Made by a program: the position numbers and the translations under genes
Part shown: in pieces, positions 45,075 through 54,603 of the stretch
Position numbering within the stretch: position 1 is the stretch's first letter
Layout: every line of letters starts with the position of its first letter
Notes under the pieces: model-generated
Seen by the model: only the letters and a program-made list of their open reading frames with translations
Databases searched by the model: none
What the model was told of the DNA's origin: nothing
NCBI RefSeq assembly: GCF_036985595.1
Contig: NZ_BTPU01000076.1
Span: 23,588 to 87,587, forward strand
Length of the DNA stretch: 64,000 nt
Source of the DNA: Vallitalea maricola
Lineage (GTDB): Bacteria; Bacillota; Clostridia; Lachnospirales; Vallitaleaceae
Reading direction: 5' to 3'

Positions 45075-45836
45075 ATGAATGATTTAAGTTTCTACATAAT
45101 TCTATTGGTTTCAATACCAATTTTAAATGTTTTTGCAATTCGTCGGCAAGAAAAAGTAATAAAAGCAGTAAATAAAAAGAGAAGATATGGAGTATTTTTA
45201 ACCGCAGTTTTATTTAGTATTCCTTTGTTTTTATTTATTGTTATGTTCAATAATGTTGAAGTAATAAGTCTATTTGTAGCAATTGACATTAGGATAGTTA
45301 CCATATTAATTTTCTTATTGTTAGTTATTATTTTTTTAATTTGCAATAAATTTTTATATGTAGTTGATAATTACAGTCGCTATGAAAAAGAGAAATCTTT
45401 TCGTAAGCAAAGTTTTAAAAATTGGAGTTATTATATTATTAAATTTCCTGCAAGCAGTATAAGAAATATGATGAAGATGCCTCCTGTTAGTAAATACTCA
45501 AAACCAGATCCTAAGTTATTTAAAGAGTATCATCTTAATAGTTTGAATACACCACCGGTACATATTCAATTTATATTAATACTAATTATTTATGTATTTA
45601 CTAGTTTTGGCTTCTTTATATCAGATTATATTATGGGTGATTGGGCTGTGATTTATACTAATTTATATATACTACCATTTGTTCTTTTGATGACATTTAT
45701 GAATGGTTTTATTTTTGGAATGATAAGATTTATGGAATATATTTTTAAGAAGAATATCAATGAAATAGTACAAGTTTTACTTTTTTGTATGATGTATGTT
45801 TTGGTGATTGATGGTATTTGGCTACTGATAAAATAA
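45075..45836 (+). CDS. hypothetical membrane protein (intact copy 2)
   Basis: 253 residues with about five or six membrane helices (near 3-20, 43-62, 72-93, 168-190, 195-220, 232-251). It is the unbroken version of the gene at 22304-23061. Family unknown. It follows the exported-protein gene by 50 nt in both copies, so the trio hydrolase, exported protein and membrane protein may act together. Confidence 0.65.
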   Translation: MNDLSFYIILLVSIPILNVFAIRRQEKVIKAVNKKRRYGVFLTAVLFSIPLFLFIVMFNNVEVISLFVAIDIRIVTILIFLLLVIIFLICNKFLYVVDNYSRYEKEKSFRKQSFKNWSYYIIKFPASSIRNMMKMPPVSKYSKPDPKLFKEYHLNSLNTPPVHIQFILILIIYVFTSFGFFISDYIMGDWAVIYTNLYILPFVLLMTFMNGFIFGMIRFMEYIFKKNINEIVQVLLFCMMYVLVIDGIWLLIK

Positions 45837-45916
45837 AAGTATATTTAGCATCAATTATAAAATAGAATCATGTGACACAAATTATAAAACAACAAAATAC
45901 CAATTTATAAGGAGAG

Positions 45917-46330
45917 ATGAAGTATGGGGTATTAGCTATACAAATACCAGAAGTTAGTAGTATGGCAATACAAAGAGCAGTTGAAGAAACAGCGATGAAT
46001 GTGAAATGGAGTCATAGATTTAATAAAAGTTCGGAATTTAATTATGATAAGATGGATTATTACTACAGTATATGTGTTGAATTAAGTAAAGAAATTAATT
46101 TATGGGAAACAGATTATTATCATATTATGGATAATCATCAAAATATTATTGATTGGTATAAGTCCACGGGTATGAAGCCATATCTAGAAAAACTTGAATG
46201 TGAAGAAGATAGATTGAGTTTTGAAAAAGAAGTACTAGAAAGAATTATGAAGAGCTATAGAATACAACTTGATAGAAGAGTTTTATTTCCATTTAAACGT
46301 CTATTTTTCATAGTTTACAAATCTAACTAA
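45917..46330 (+). pseudogene. trans-aconitate 2-methyltransferase-like, C-terminal half
   Basis: A 137-codon frame from an ATG that abuts AAGGAG (spacing too short). It matches the C-terminal half of Tam-type methyltransferases: AIQIPEV, LWETDYYHIMDNHQNIIDWY, TGMKPYLEKL and FPFKRLFFIVYK. The SAM-binding Rossmann half is absent, so no activity is expected. Confidence 0.65.
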
Positions 46331-46355
46331 AGTATATAAACTTAGTTGGAAACAT

Positions 46356-46382
46356 AGGAAATACTATATGTCGTTAGATAAA
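46356..46382 (+). repeat. attC-like right-end remnant
   Basis: GGAAATACTATATGTC then GTTAGAT. A separate left-end trace, CATTTAAC followed by AAATGAATTTC, lies at about 46502-46520. The rest of 46331-46615 holds no gene. Confidence 0.35.
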
Positions 46383-46615
46383 AAATTATGTTTACCTAAG
46401 CCTTATTTAACTCAATGATGACGTTAGTACGTACATTTACTCTCAATGAATAAAGGCTATAAGGGGTAGGTAGAAGTTGGCATAAATGTATTTATAAATA
46501 TCATTTAACAAATGAATTTCATTTAACTAAGTTTTAGCAAGTAAACAAAATTGTGCATAAAAAGTTGCTAATTAAAATTTTATATATAATATTCTTTAAT
46601 TGAGGAGGGATTAAT

Positions 46616-47509
46616 ATGGATTGGCTAACAAAAATGAATTTGGCAATTGATTACATTGAAGAAAACTTAACACAAGATATAAATTTCAATGAAGTTGCTA
46701 TGAGAGCTTGTTGTTCATCTTATAATTTCCAACGTATGTTTGCATTCATAACTGATATTTCATTGGCTGAATATATTAGACGAAGAAGAATGACACAAGC
46801 GGCATTGGAATTACAAAATTCCAACAGTAAAGTAATTGATGTAGCTATAAAATATGGATATGATTCCGCAACATCTTTTGCAAGAACTTTTAGAGCACTT
46901 CATGGATTAACTCCAACCCAATCAAAACAAGATGGTGTAAAATTGAAAGCCTATCCTAAAATTTCCTTTCAAATTTCAATTAAAGGAGATAAAGAAATGG
47001 ATTACAGGATTGAAACCAAAGAGGCTTTTGAGATTTTCGGTATTGAAACAATAGTATCATTAACAGGAAAAAAAGGATATCTAAGTCCAGCAGAGCTCTG
47101 GCAAACATGTCAAAAAAATGGAGAGTATGATAGACTTCTTTCAAATGCAGGGGATTTGCCAACTTTTCTACCTCAAGACTTATGCAAAATACATGGGGCA
47201 GAATATTATCGTAAGACAGAAGAAAATACTTTCCCGTATATGCTATGTTCATTTGTATCAAAAAGCAGTAACACAAAGGGATATAAAACTATTCATATTC
47301 CTGCACAGACATATGTTGTTTTAGAATCACCAAAATTTAAATGGGGAGATGAATTCTTCAAAGTACTAACTACTTTGCAGAAAAGATTTTATAGTGAATG
47401 GTTACCAACAGCAAATTATGAAAGAGCTGATAGCGCAAATTTTGAGATTTATGGCGGTACAGAGAAATATGGATATATTGAACTGTGGTATCCTATCATC
47501 AAGAAATAA
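46616..47509 (+). CDS. AraC-family regulator with GyrI-like effector domain
   Basis: 297 residues. An N-terminal double helix-turn-helix (SYNFQRMFAFITDISLAEYI and DVAIKYGYDSATSFARTFRA) is followed by a GyrI-like ligand-binding domain from about residue 125 (MDYRIETKEAFEIFGIE). Such regulators sense small amphipathic or cationic molecules. GAGGAGG site. A diverged paralogue lies at 52586-53455. Confidence 0.85.
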   Translation: MDWLTKMNLAIDYIEENLTQDINFNEVAMRACCSSYNFQRMFAFITDISLAEYIRRRRMTQAALELQNSNSKVIDVAIKYGYDSATSFARTFRALHGLTPTQSKQDGVKLKAYPKISFQISIKGDKEMDYRIETKEAFEIFGIETIVSLTGKKGYLSPAELWQTCQKNGEYDRLLSNAGDLPTFLPQDLCKIHGAEYYRKTEENTFPYMLCSFVSKSSNTKGYKTIHIPAQTYVVLESPKFKWGDEFFKVLTTLQKRFYSEWLPTANYERADSANFEIYGGTEKYGYIELWYPIIKK

Positions 47510-47566
47510 TTATTATCACATCTACCTAACAGAGTTTATTATCAAGAGTGAGTTGAAATCATAATC

Positions 47567-47620
47567 AATACATCCATAACAACCACTAAAAAAGAACAAG
47601 GTGGATGTTATGGATGTATT
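47567..47620. other. 15-bp hairpin after the AraC gene
   Basis: A perfect inverted repeat AATACATCCATAACA (47567-47581) with TGTTATGGATGTATT (47606-47620) and a 24-nt loop. There is no T-run, so it is not a typical terminator. ACCTAAC at 47524-47530 fits the left core, and CGTATTATAGG follows on the right, so it could be an unusual attC-like site. Confidence 0.4.
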
Positions 47621-47692
47621 AGAAGTAAAACGTATTATAGGTACTAAAGTTTAGCATAATGAGCAAAAGGTTAGGAAGGTAGGTAAGGTTCT

Positions 47693-48397
47693 ATGTTTGA
47701 AAATAGTTATAATTATGATGAAGAGTTCATTAAGAGCAACATGATGGGTCCTAACTCAATGAGGATTATTTCAGAGTTGGCAGAATCATTAAAATTAGAA
47801 AAAGGAATGCGAGTACTTGACCTAGGATGTGGAAAAGGTTTAACTTCAATATATTTAGCTAAGGAATATGGTGTAACTGTTTATGCAACAGATTTATGGA
47901 TTAGTGCAACAGATAATTTTGAAAGAATAAAAGCTATGCATTTGGAAGATAAAATAATACCAATACACGCAGATGCTTATAATTTACCGTACGCTAAAGA
48001 GTACTTTGATGTTGCAGTAAGTGTAGATGCATATCATTATTTTGGTTGTACAAAAGACTATTTAACAAATTACTTAGCTCCACTTGTAAAAAAAGATGGG
48101 CAAATTGCAGTAGCAATTCCTGGGATAATAAAAGAATTTACCAATGGAATACCAGAAGAATTAAATCCATACTTAACTGAAGATATGAATTTTCATTCTT
48201 GTGAATGGTGGTATAACCTATGGAGCAAATCGGAATTAGTTAGTATTGAAGATTGTACTGAAATGAATTGCTTAAAAGATGCATGGAATGACTGGCTTTC
48301 CACTGATAATATTTATGCTAAGGAAGATATTAAAATGTTAAATGCTGAAGGTGGTAATTATTTTAATTTGGTATCAATAATAGCTAGAAAGTTATAG
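47693..48397 (+). CDS. class I SAM-dependent methyltransferase
   Basis: 234 residues with motif I VLDLGCGKG (41-49), a post-I acidic strand ending in YATDLW, and motif IV-like YFDVAVSVDAYHYF. Resembles small-molecule methyltransferases of Firmicutes; the substrate is unknown. GGTAAGG is a moderate ribosome site. Confidence 0.8.
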   Translation: MFENSYNYDEEFIKSNMMGPNSMRIISELAESLKLEKGMRVLDLGCGKGLTSIYLAKEYGVTVYATDLWISATDNFERIKAMHLEDKIIPIHADAYNLPYAKEYFDVAVSVDAYHYFGCTKDYLTNYLAPLVKKDGQIAVAIPGIIKEFTNGIPEELNPYLTEDMNFHSCEWWYNLWSKSELVSIEDCTEMNCLKDAWNDWLSTDNIYAKEDIKMLNAEGGNYFNLVSIIARKL

Positions 48398-48541
48398 ATT
48401 AAAAGAAATAAAAATGAAGCATCTACTAATAAAACCTAAAAAAAACACATCATTGAAATAGAATTAATATAGAGGTTTAGATGGGTATTTCTTACATTGT
48501 AAAGAGTTTATAAATAAATTTGGTTAAACGGAGTAGATTAT

Positions 48542-49144
48542 ATGAAAAAAAATATTCTCACTGGTTGCTTATTAATAGTAATTTTAGGCTTAATACTTAT
48601 TTATCATATCAAAGATAGGAATCTAAATGATTATGAAAAAGAAGAATTAGATAAAGAATGTATCGCAATTGAAGATGATGAAATTGAAAGATTAAATGAT
48701 TATTTATCAATATTTGCAAGAGTTGAGCAACAATCTTTTGAACAAAATAATGTATCTGATGTTAATTTAATTACCTTCGGTTTATTTTATAACCTTTGGT
48801 ATAATGATAAAGTAGATAGATATGTAACTGATGAACTAGTGAGCGAAACAAGCCTTAATTTCTTTGGTAAGTCAATAGGTAAGCACCAAAATATTGATGA
48901 ATTAGTAGATTATGCTGATAATAAATATGATATATCTGAAATTCAAATGCCGGAATCATTTGGATTGTATAGTGAAGTTGATAATATACTAAATAACGGA
49001 GATGGAACATATACAATTTACTCAACAAACTATATTGAATATATATATGATGATTCAATTCATATTAAAAGCTATAATAGAAGTATTATAAAGAAGGTAG
49101 AAGAAAAATATATTTTGTTAGAATATATAAATTATAATAAATAG
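48542..49144 (+). CDS. membrane-anchored hypothetical protein, 200 aa
   Basis: N-terminal signal anchor (residues about 5-21) with a cysteine at position 9 that does not fit a lipobox, then an acidic extracytoplasmic domain. Family not recognised. CGGAGT site. The 144 bases upstream show no attC-like site. Confidence 0.6.
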   Translation: MKKNILTGCLLIVILGLILIYHIKDRNLNDYEKEELDKECIAIEDDEIERLNDYLSIFARVEQQSFEQNNVSDVNLITFGLFYNLWYNDKVDRYVTDELVSETSLNFFGKSIGKHQNIDELVDYADNKYDISEIQMPESFGLYSEVDNILNNGDGTYTIYSTNYIEYIYDDSIHIKSYNRSIIKKVEEKYILLEYINYNK

Positions 49145-49265
49145 AAATTTATTTTAAGAAAATAAAGGATTTCTTTTTAGAGGGGAACACAGGTAATAGT
49201 GTAACGTTAGTTAATAATTAGATAGGTTATGGAAATACATTTTACTAATGTTTAAAGGAGGAAAA

Positions 49266-50336
49266 ATGGGTACGTTTTGTTCAAATTTACAATTAAAAAG
49301 AAAAAAATTTATTGATACTGATACTGTTGTAGATGCAATTGGTGTAATGATGAAGAATTCAGGTTATGTTGAAGCTGAAGCATCTGATTTTGATAGGAAG
49401 ATTACATTAATTGCACGACCAGATGCTAAATGGATGTCACTCTTTGATAGTAATCTTGATGCCTCAAATATTGAACTGTCAACAGATATGGCTATCTCTT
49501 TAGGTAAGGTAATTGATACGGAAATCCTTTGTATAAGTGTAATTGATAGTGACTACTTTAATATTGAATTATTTAGAGATGGGAAAATGAAAGCTAACAT
49601 AACAAATTTAAATGAAATGAGTACTGTTAGTTATAAGAATATAAAGGCATGGATTAATTGTGGTGAAGAAATTGACAGTAAAACTATAAAATCAATTTTC
49701 AGTAAACACACAGTCTTTGTAGATGATAAGATTAGTGAATTTGTTAATATAGTTTCTATAGATAATTCATTATGCCTTCTAAGCCATAGGCATTTACAGG
49801 AGTTAGATTTGAATTCTGCAATTACATTATTTTTCAAGAATGTAAAAGAAGAGCAGGAAGATACGGAATTAGATCAGACTAAATTACAATTTGTAAGTTA
49901 TTATATGGAGTATAAATCTAATATTGGTGATAATAAATCATATAAATTTACAGTAAAGAATCTTGGGAAATCATCAGTAGGTTTTCAGGTTATAATATGT
50001 GGTGAAGCCATCAATTCAGGTTTTATATCAGCTAGTGATTGTCAATTGAGTGTTGATGATATAAGTTTAAACAAGAAATTTTGGAAAGTTACATTACAAA
50101 ACGGTACGAATGGTTATGTGTGTGATTTTTCGGACTTGGTTATTCCAGATAGTTGCAATATTGATTATCCACAAACCCAGAAGTACTTTAAGATACTAAT
50201 CAAAAGTTATATTAGTGTTAATATAAGTTTTGAGAATCACCGTAAGTGTAATTCTGATATGTTTATATATTTTTTACCAATTAAGAATGCAAGAGAGGTA
50301 CAAGTTGGAACAAATATGAAGGTAGAGATTATTTAA
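49266..50336 (+). CDS. hypothetical protein, 356 aa
   Basis: A large soluble protein, unrecognised. The N-terminal half has FIDTDTVVDAIGVMMKNSGY; the C-terminal half (from about 215) is beta-rich and may be an immunoglobulin-like sandwich (YKFTVKNLGKSSVGFQVIIC). The ATG at 49266 has AAAGGAGG; the in-frame ATG at 49248 does not. Confidence 0.6.
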   Translation: MGTFCSNLQLKRKKFIDTDTVVDAIGVMMKNSGYVEAEASDFDRKITLIARPDAKWMSLFDSNLDASNIELSTDMAISLGKVIDTEILCISVIDSDYFNIELFRDGKMKANITNLNEMSTVSYKNIKAWINCGEEIDSKTIKSIFSKHTVFVDDKISEFVNIVSIDNSLCLLSHRHLQELDLNSAITLFFKNVKEEQEDTELDQTKLQFVSYYMEYKSNIGDNKSYKFTVKNLGKSSVGFQVIICGEAINSGFISASDCQLSVDDISLNKKFWKVTLQNGTNGYVCDFSDLVIPDSCNIDYPQTQKYFKILIKSYISVNISFENHRKCNSDMFIYFLPIKNAREVQVGTNMKVEII

Positions 50337-50372
50337 CAACTAATATAAAAGAATGGAGATGAGGTGTTTTTT

Positions 50373-50921
50373 ATGATACCTAAAGTAATATTAAGAGATT
50401 TAATTTTAGATGATTTAGAGGATAGATATAAGTGGTCTTTAGATAAGGAAGTTACAAAATATCTATCTATTCCAAACAAATATCCTCCATTCACTAGAGA
50501 AGAAACTAAGGTATGGATTAAAATGTGTATTGACAGAACTAATGGATATTTACAAAAAGCTATATTAACAGAAGATAATGTACATATTGGATGGGTAGAT
50601 TTGAAAAATTTTGATGATGTTAATAGTAATGCAGAATTAGGAATAACAATTGGAAATAAAGAATTTTGGGGTAAGGGATATGGTGCTGCTGCTATAAAAG
50701 CTATGTTACAGATAGGTTTTGTAGAATTGAAACTTAATAAAATTTGGTTGCGTGTTGACTATGATAACGAAAATGCAATTAAATGTTATACTAGAATAGG
50801 TTTTATTAGTGAAGGGATTTTAAGAGAAGATAGATTTCGACATGGAGAGTATATTGATAGATTAAGATTTAGTATTTTACTAAAGGATCTTAAAGAGATA
50901 CGTTACGATAGTCTAAAATAA
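50373..50921 (+). CDS. GNAT N-acetyltransferase (RimJ/RimL type)
   Basis: 182 residues: VILRDLILDDLEDRYKW start, acetyl-CoA loop GNKEFWGKGYGAAAIKAM, then NENAIKCYTRIGFISEGILR. Complete. The ATG at 50373 follows GATGAGG; an in-frame GTG at 50364 is less likely. Confidence 0.8.
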   Translation: MIPKVILRDLILDDLEDRYKWSLDKEVTKYLSIPNKYPPFTREETKVWIKMCIDRTNGYLQKAILTEDNVHIGWVDLKNFDDVNSNAELGITIGNKEFWGKGYGAAAIKAMLQIGFVELKLNKIWLRVDYDNENAIKCYTRIGFISEGILREDRFRHGEYIDRLRFSILLKDLKEIRYDSLK

Positions 50922-51010
50922 ATCTATTTATAAAAGTTTTATTGAATTAATACATAATGTGTATGAAGCAATAGTTTTGTATTCTATATAAAAAAATTGG
51001 AGATGATAAA

Positions 51011-51622
51011 ATGGATAGTTTTAATCACCTTATAAATGCTATTATTCAGGTCATTGCATTTTCAATTATACCATTTATCTGGTGGATAATAAGTGATAGA
51101 AAAAATTCAACTTTTTTACATTGGTTAGGCTTTAGAAAAATTATAGTAAAAGATTATAAAAAATATATCCTATCAGTATTAGGTATGTTACTTCTTTCGT
51201 TTATAACAGTATTTTATATATTTCCTTTATATATTGATACTTCCAACAATGCAACATCACAGTTTGCAGGTAAAGGTTTTTCTGCTTTAATACCTGTTGT
51301 AATATACTCTTTTATACAGACAGGTTTATCTGAAGAAATATTTTTTAGAGGATTTCTAGCTAAAAGACTTATAAATAAATATGGATTTAGATTTGGAAAT
51401 ATTATTCAAGGATTATTATTTGGATTAATGCATGGAATATTCTTTTTTTGGATAGCTGGAGTAATGGGAACTATAATTATTATTGTTTTAACTGGTATGT
51501 CAGGATGGGTGAGTGGATGGATTAATGAAAAACAGTCAGGTGGTTCAATTATATCAAGTTGGGTGTTACATGGGTTAGGTAATTTTATTGCTTCTATCTC
51601 TGTAATGTTTAATATTATTTAA
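51011..51622 (+). CDS. CPBP family intramembrane metalloprotease (Abi)
   Basis: 203 residues and about six membrane helices. Catalytic motifs are E108-E109-x3-R113 in SEEIFFRG and H141 in FGLMHG. The family includes Rce1-like prenyl-protease relatives and bacteriocin-immunity proteins. TTGGAG site. Confidence 0.85.
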   Translation: MDSFNHLINAIIQVIAFSIIPFIWWIISDRKNSTFLHWLGFRKIIVKDYKKYILSVLGMLLLSFITVFYIFPLYIDTSNNATSQFAGKGFSALIPVVIYSFIQTGLSEEIFFRGFLAKRLINKYGFRFGNIIQGLLFGLMHGIFFFWIAGVMGTIIIIVLTGMSGWVSGWINEKQSGGSIISSWVLHGLGNFIASISVMFNII

Positions 51623-51760
51623 CTGATTTCATTATTACATAATTGATTGATTCGTATTAACAATTTAATAAATACAATTGAAACAATTAGTTCTAGTATT
51701 ATTAAATTAATAATCAAGCTAATACAAGCTATAAATTACCATTTACTAGGAGGTTTGAAT

Positions 51761-52465
51761 ATGTTACCAAAGGCTATTATATTTGATCTGGATGATACAA
51801 TTTTATCATTAAAAGGTACTGCTAATGAGACGTGGCAATTAATGTGTGAGGAATATTCAAAAGTTAATGATAATGTTGATTCCAAAACGCTATATAAAAC
51901 TATAACGGATATTAGACTCCAATATTGGAATGATAGAAAGAGCAATGATAAAGGTAGAAAAAATCAAAGGGAAGCGAGAAGAGAAATAATAGGTAATGTT
52001 TTCGGTAAGCTAAAATTGCCAAAAGAAGACATTATTCCAATTGTAGATACATTTTCAGAAAAGCGGCTTAAAGCGCTTAGATTTTTCCCAAAGGCACAAG
52101 AAACATTAGAAATTCTCATGAAAAATGGAATAAAACTAGCACTTATAACAAATGGAGAGGCTGAGATACAAAGATATAAAATAGAAAGATTTGGATTAGA
52201 AAAGTATTTTGATATTATACTGATTGAAACTGAAGTGGGATATGGAAAACCGGATATAAGAATATATAAGACTGTAATGGATTATATGAATGTTATGCCT
52301 AATGATACATGGTCTATAGGTGATAATCTTATTTGGGATGTTCAAGCACCACAGGAATTAGGAATTTATTCTATATGGAATGATTTTGAGGAGGTAGGGC
52401 TTCCAGAAGATACTATAATAGTACCTGATAGGATTATAACAAGAATTAATGATATAATAGAATAA
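51761..52465 (+). CDS. HAD family hydrolase
   Basis: 234 residues with motif I IIFDLDDT (D9, D11), motif II LALITNGE, and motif IV GYGKPDIRIY, then SIGDNLIWDV. Phosphatase of the YjjG/phosphoglycolate type; substrate unknown. The ATG at 51761 has AGGAGG; the in-frame ATG at 51647 is far upstream without a site. Confidence 0.85.
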   Translation: MLPKAIIFDLDDTILSLKGTANETWQLMCEEYSKVNDNVDSKTLYKTITDIRLQYWNDRKSNDKGRKNQREARREIIGNVFGKLKLPKEDIIPIVDTFSEKRLKALRFFPKAQETLEILMKNGIKLALITNGEAEIQRYKIERFGLEKYFDIILIETEVGYGKPDIRIYKTVMDYMNVMPNDTWSIGDNLIWDVQAPQELGIYSIWNDFEEVGLPEDTIIVPDRIITRINDIIE

Positions 52466-52495
52466 TTAACAATTTATTTTCCTTAGCTGCGTACA
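52464..52495 (+). repeat. decayed attC-like left half
   Basis: AATTAAC followed by AATTTATTTTCCTTAGCTGC then GTACAC, aligning with CTAACAAAATATTTCCG and TTAGCTACGCACA of class A. It overlaps the stop of the HAD gene. No right half. Confidence 0.4.
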
Positions 52496-52585
52496 CTTAT
52501 TAGGTTTATTTAGACAAAACAAAGCAAGGTAGGATAGGAATTAACAATTTTATTTTAGTACAATTTATATTGGGAGGTGAATTAG

Positions 52586-53455
52586 ATGAATTTTATTCAA
52601 AATTTACAAAGAGCAATCAACTATATGGAAGAGCATATATTAGAACCAATTACCTATGAAGATGTTGCAAAGCATATCTACGTGTCAAGTTACTATTTCC
52701 ATAGAACATTTAGTTTAGTGACTGGTATTACAGCCAATGAGTATATCAGAAATAGAAGATTATCTATGGCGGGGCAGGAAATTTCTTTATCTGATGCAAA
52801 AGTAATTGATATTGCTTTAAAATATGGTTACAATTCGCCTGAGAGTTTTACAAAGGCATTTACTAGATTTCATGGTATTACGCCTAATGTGGCAAGGTGT
52901 GCAGGTATGAAATTAAAATCATTTAATCGCCTTCTCATTAAAATAAAATTGGAAGGTGGTACTGTTATGGATTACAGAATTGAAAAGAGAGAAGAATTTA
53001 AATTATTGGCTAAGATTAGAAAGTTTAGGAATGAATCAATTTCAGAAGAGGGGAATACTGAAATTCCAGACTTTTGGAAAGAATGTGGCGCCAATGGTAT
53101 ATTTGAGGTTTTGAAACAAAATACTAATGAGCACGATATCTATGGAGTTTGTGCACCTATATCAAAAGAAAGTAAATATTTTGATTATGGTATTGGTATG
53201 AAATTTAGTAGTGGTAATTTACCTGAAGGATATTCCATATGGGAGGTAAAACCTACATTATGGGCTGTATTTAAATGTATTGGTGAAACTGCGGATTGTA
53301 TAGGGGAAACATGGAGTAAGATCTTTTCTGAGTTTCTTCCAGGTTCAGAATATAATATGATTGATGATACTGATTTTGAATTGTACTCACAAGATCTTGA
53401 GACAGATTGTTTTTGCGAAATATGGATTCCTATAGAGAAAAAGACAAATGCATAA
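52586..53455 (+). CDS. AraC-family regulator with GyrI-like effector domain, second member
   Basis: 289 residues with the same layout as 46616-47509: double helix-turn-helix (SYYFHRTFSLVTGITANEYI, DIALKYGYNSPESFTKAFTR) and a GyrI-like domain starting MDYRIEKREEFKLLAKI. Diverged throughout, so it is an old paralogue or separate acquisition. GGGAGG site. Confidence 0.85.
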   Translation: MNFIQNLQRAINYMEEHILEPITYEDVAKHIYVSSYYFHRTFSLVTGITANEYIRNRRLSMAGQEISLSDAKVIDIALKYGYNSPESFTKAFTRFHGITPNVARCAGMKLKSFNRLLIKIKLEGGTVMDYRIEKREEFKLLAKIRKFRNESISEEGNTEIPDFWKECGANGIFEVLKQNTNEHDIYGVCAPISKESKYFDYGIGMKFSSGNLPEGYSIWEVKPTLWAVFKCIGETADCIGETWSKIFSEFLPGSEYNMIDDTDFELYSQDLETDCFCEIWIPIEKKTNA

Positions 53456-53637
53456 TAATTATTATTTGTAATTTTCAATACCAAATGAAATATATAGCAG
53501 TTGCAATTAATGAATGGGGAAAAGTTTATAAATCTCACCAGTTGAAAATAAACAGTTAATTTTAAGGGTTATATTTATAATAATACCATTATTAGGATTA
53601 TTAATTGGACTTTATCTCCTTATTAATTAAAGTAAGT

Positions 53638-53685
53638 AAAAAGAAGTTTTTACAGGTCTAGTCAGAGACGTCGGGAGTATAAATC
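53638..53685 (+). repeat. attC-like right-half remnant (class A)
   Basis: AAGAAGTTTTTACAGGTCTA, then GTCAGAGACGTCGGGAGTAT matches class A right halves up to the inner box; the right core is lost. The rest of 53456-53816 holds no clear gene, only a 24-codon frame at about 53486 and a hydrophobic stretch near 53580. Confidence 0.45.
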
Positions 53686-53816
53686 TGCGACCTCTAGTAT
53701 TTGTGGAAATGTAGAATCTAGAAGTAATGAATTTAAGTTATGGTTGAGTACTTATGAATTCTACATTAGAATATAGGAAATTACTATAAAAGGTGCTTTA
53801 AGAATTAAGGATGTGA

Positions 53817-54347
53817 ATGAGTATGAGAGAAGTAATTGCAAAAATAAATACTAATGATAAAAATCTCAATAAAATTTGGTTAGAGTATGCAAAAGCTTAT
53901 AATTCTGGTCTAAAGAAACAAAGCAAAAAGTTAATGGATGATTTAATAGTATATTTAAAGAGGCTTGATAAAAATCTCTTGGAACTGTTTGTAGATTATT
54001 GTAGTGAGGCTAAATATGATAAGAATCCTGATTTAATAATTCAGTATCCACTTGTGAAAGAAGTTATTTTCCCTCATTTATTTGAGAAATCTCAACGAAA
54101 ATCACCAATTCATATGCGATGGCTCTATATGTTTATGAGAACAGATAAGGTGTTTTATAAACTAGTTGTTAATGAATTTGGTAATCCATTTAAACTATTG
54201 TTGGAATCATATGACTTGGACCCTAATGATAGAATCACGATTGATACCATAGTGAAAGGATATATTAACGATTTATGGTATGGAAGCCATCATATTCCTG
54301 AGGGAGTAATTTATGAAAAAGACTATTGTTATGACTTTGCTGAGTGA
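53817..54347 (+). CDS. hypothetical protein, 176 aa, probably frameshifted at its end
   Basis: A helical, charged soluble protein; unrecognised. It starts at ATG 53817 (AAGGATGTGA ahead) or 53823. The C-terminus DYCYDFAE overlaps the next frame, whose residues (SDFKDFLERIPIELKQKY) read as a natural continuation. I think the two frames are one gene of about 240 residues with one indel near 54345. Confidence 0.55.
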   Translation: MSMREVIAKINTNDKNLNKIWLEYAKAYNSGLKKQSKKLMDDLIVYLKRLDKNLLELFVDYCSEAKYDKNPDLIIQYPLVKEVIFPHLFEKSQRKSPIHMRWLYMFMRTDKVFYKLVVNEFGNPFKLLLESYDLDPNDRITIDTIVKGYINDLWYGSHHIPEGVIYEKDYCYDFAE

Positions 54348-54534
54348 CTTTAAAGATTTTTTAGAACGAATACCTATAGAACTGAAACAAAAGTATAGTA
54401 GTGAGTATCAGTATTACTATAATCTTTATACAGATTGGTATACTTTTAAAGACTTAAATATAGATATTAGTTTTGTTGATTGGTGCAGCCAATCTAATAA
54501 AACATATGATTTCGTTAAGTCATATTATTACTAA
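54313..54534 (+). CDS. hypothetical protein, 73 aa, likely 3' part of the 53817 gene
   Basis: It overlaps the previous frame by 35 nt. After the first few codons it encodes DFLERIPIELKQKYSSEYQY and ends with DFVKSYYY. No ribosome site of its own. Either a translationally coupled small gene or the shifted end of the upstream gene. Confidence 0.45.
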   Translation: MKKTIVMTLLSDFKDFLERIPIELKQKYSSEYQYYYNLYTDWYTFKDLNIDISFVDWCSQSNKTYDFVKSYYY

Positions 54535-54603
54535 AGTTGGAGCATTCTCTTAAGAGTAATATATTTATAGATTTGTTTTGAAATAGAGTAAGGAGAGAAT
54601 AAT

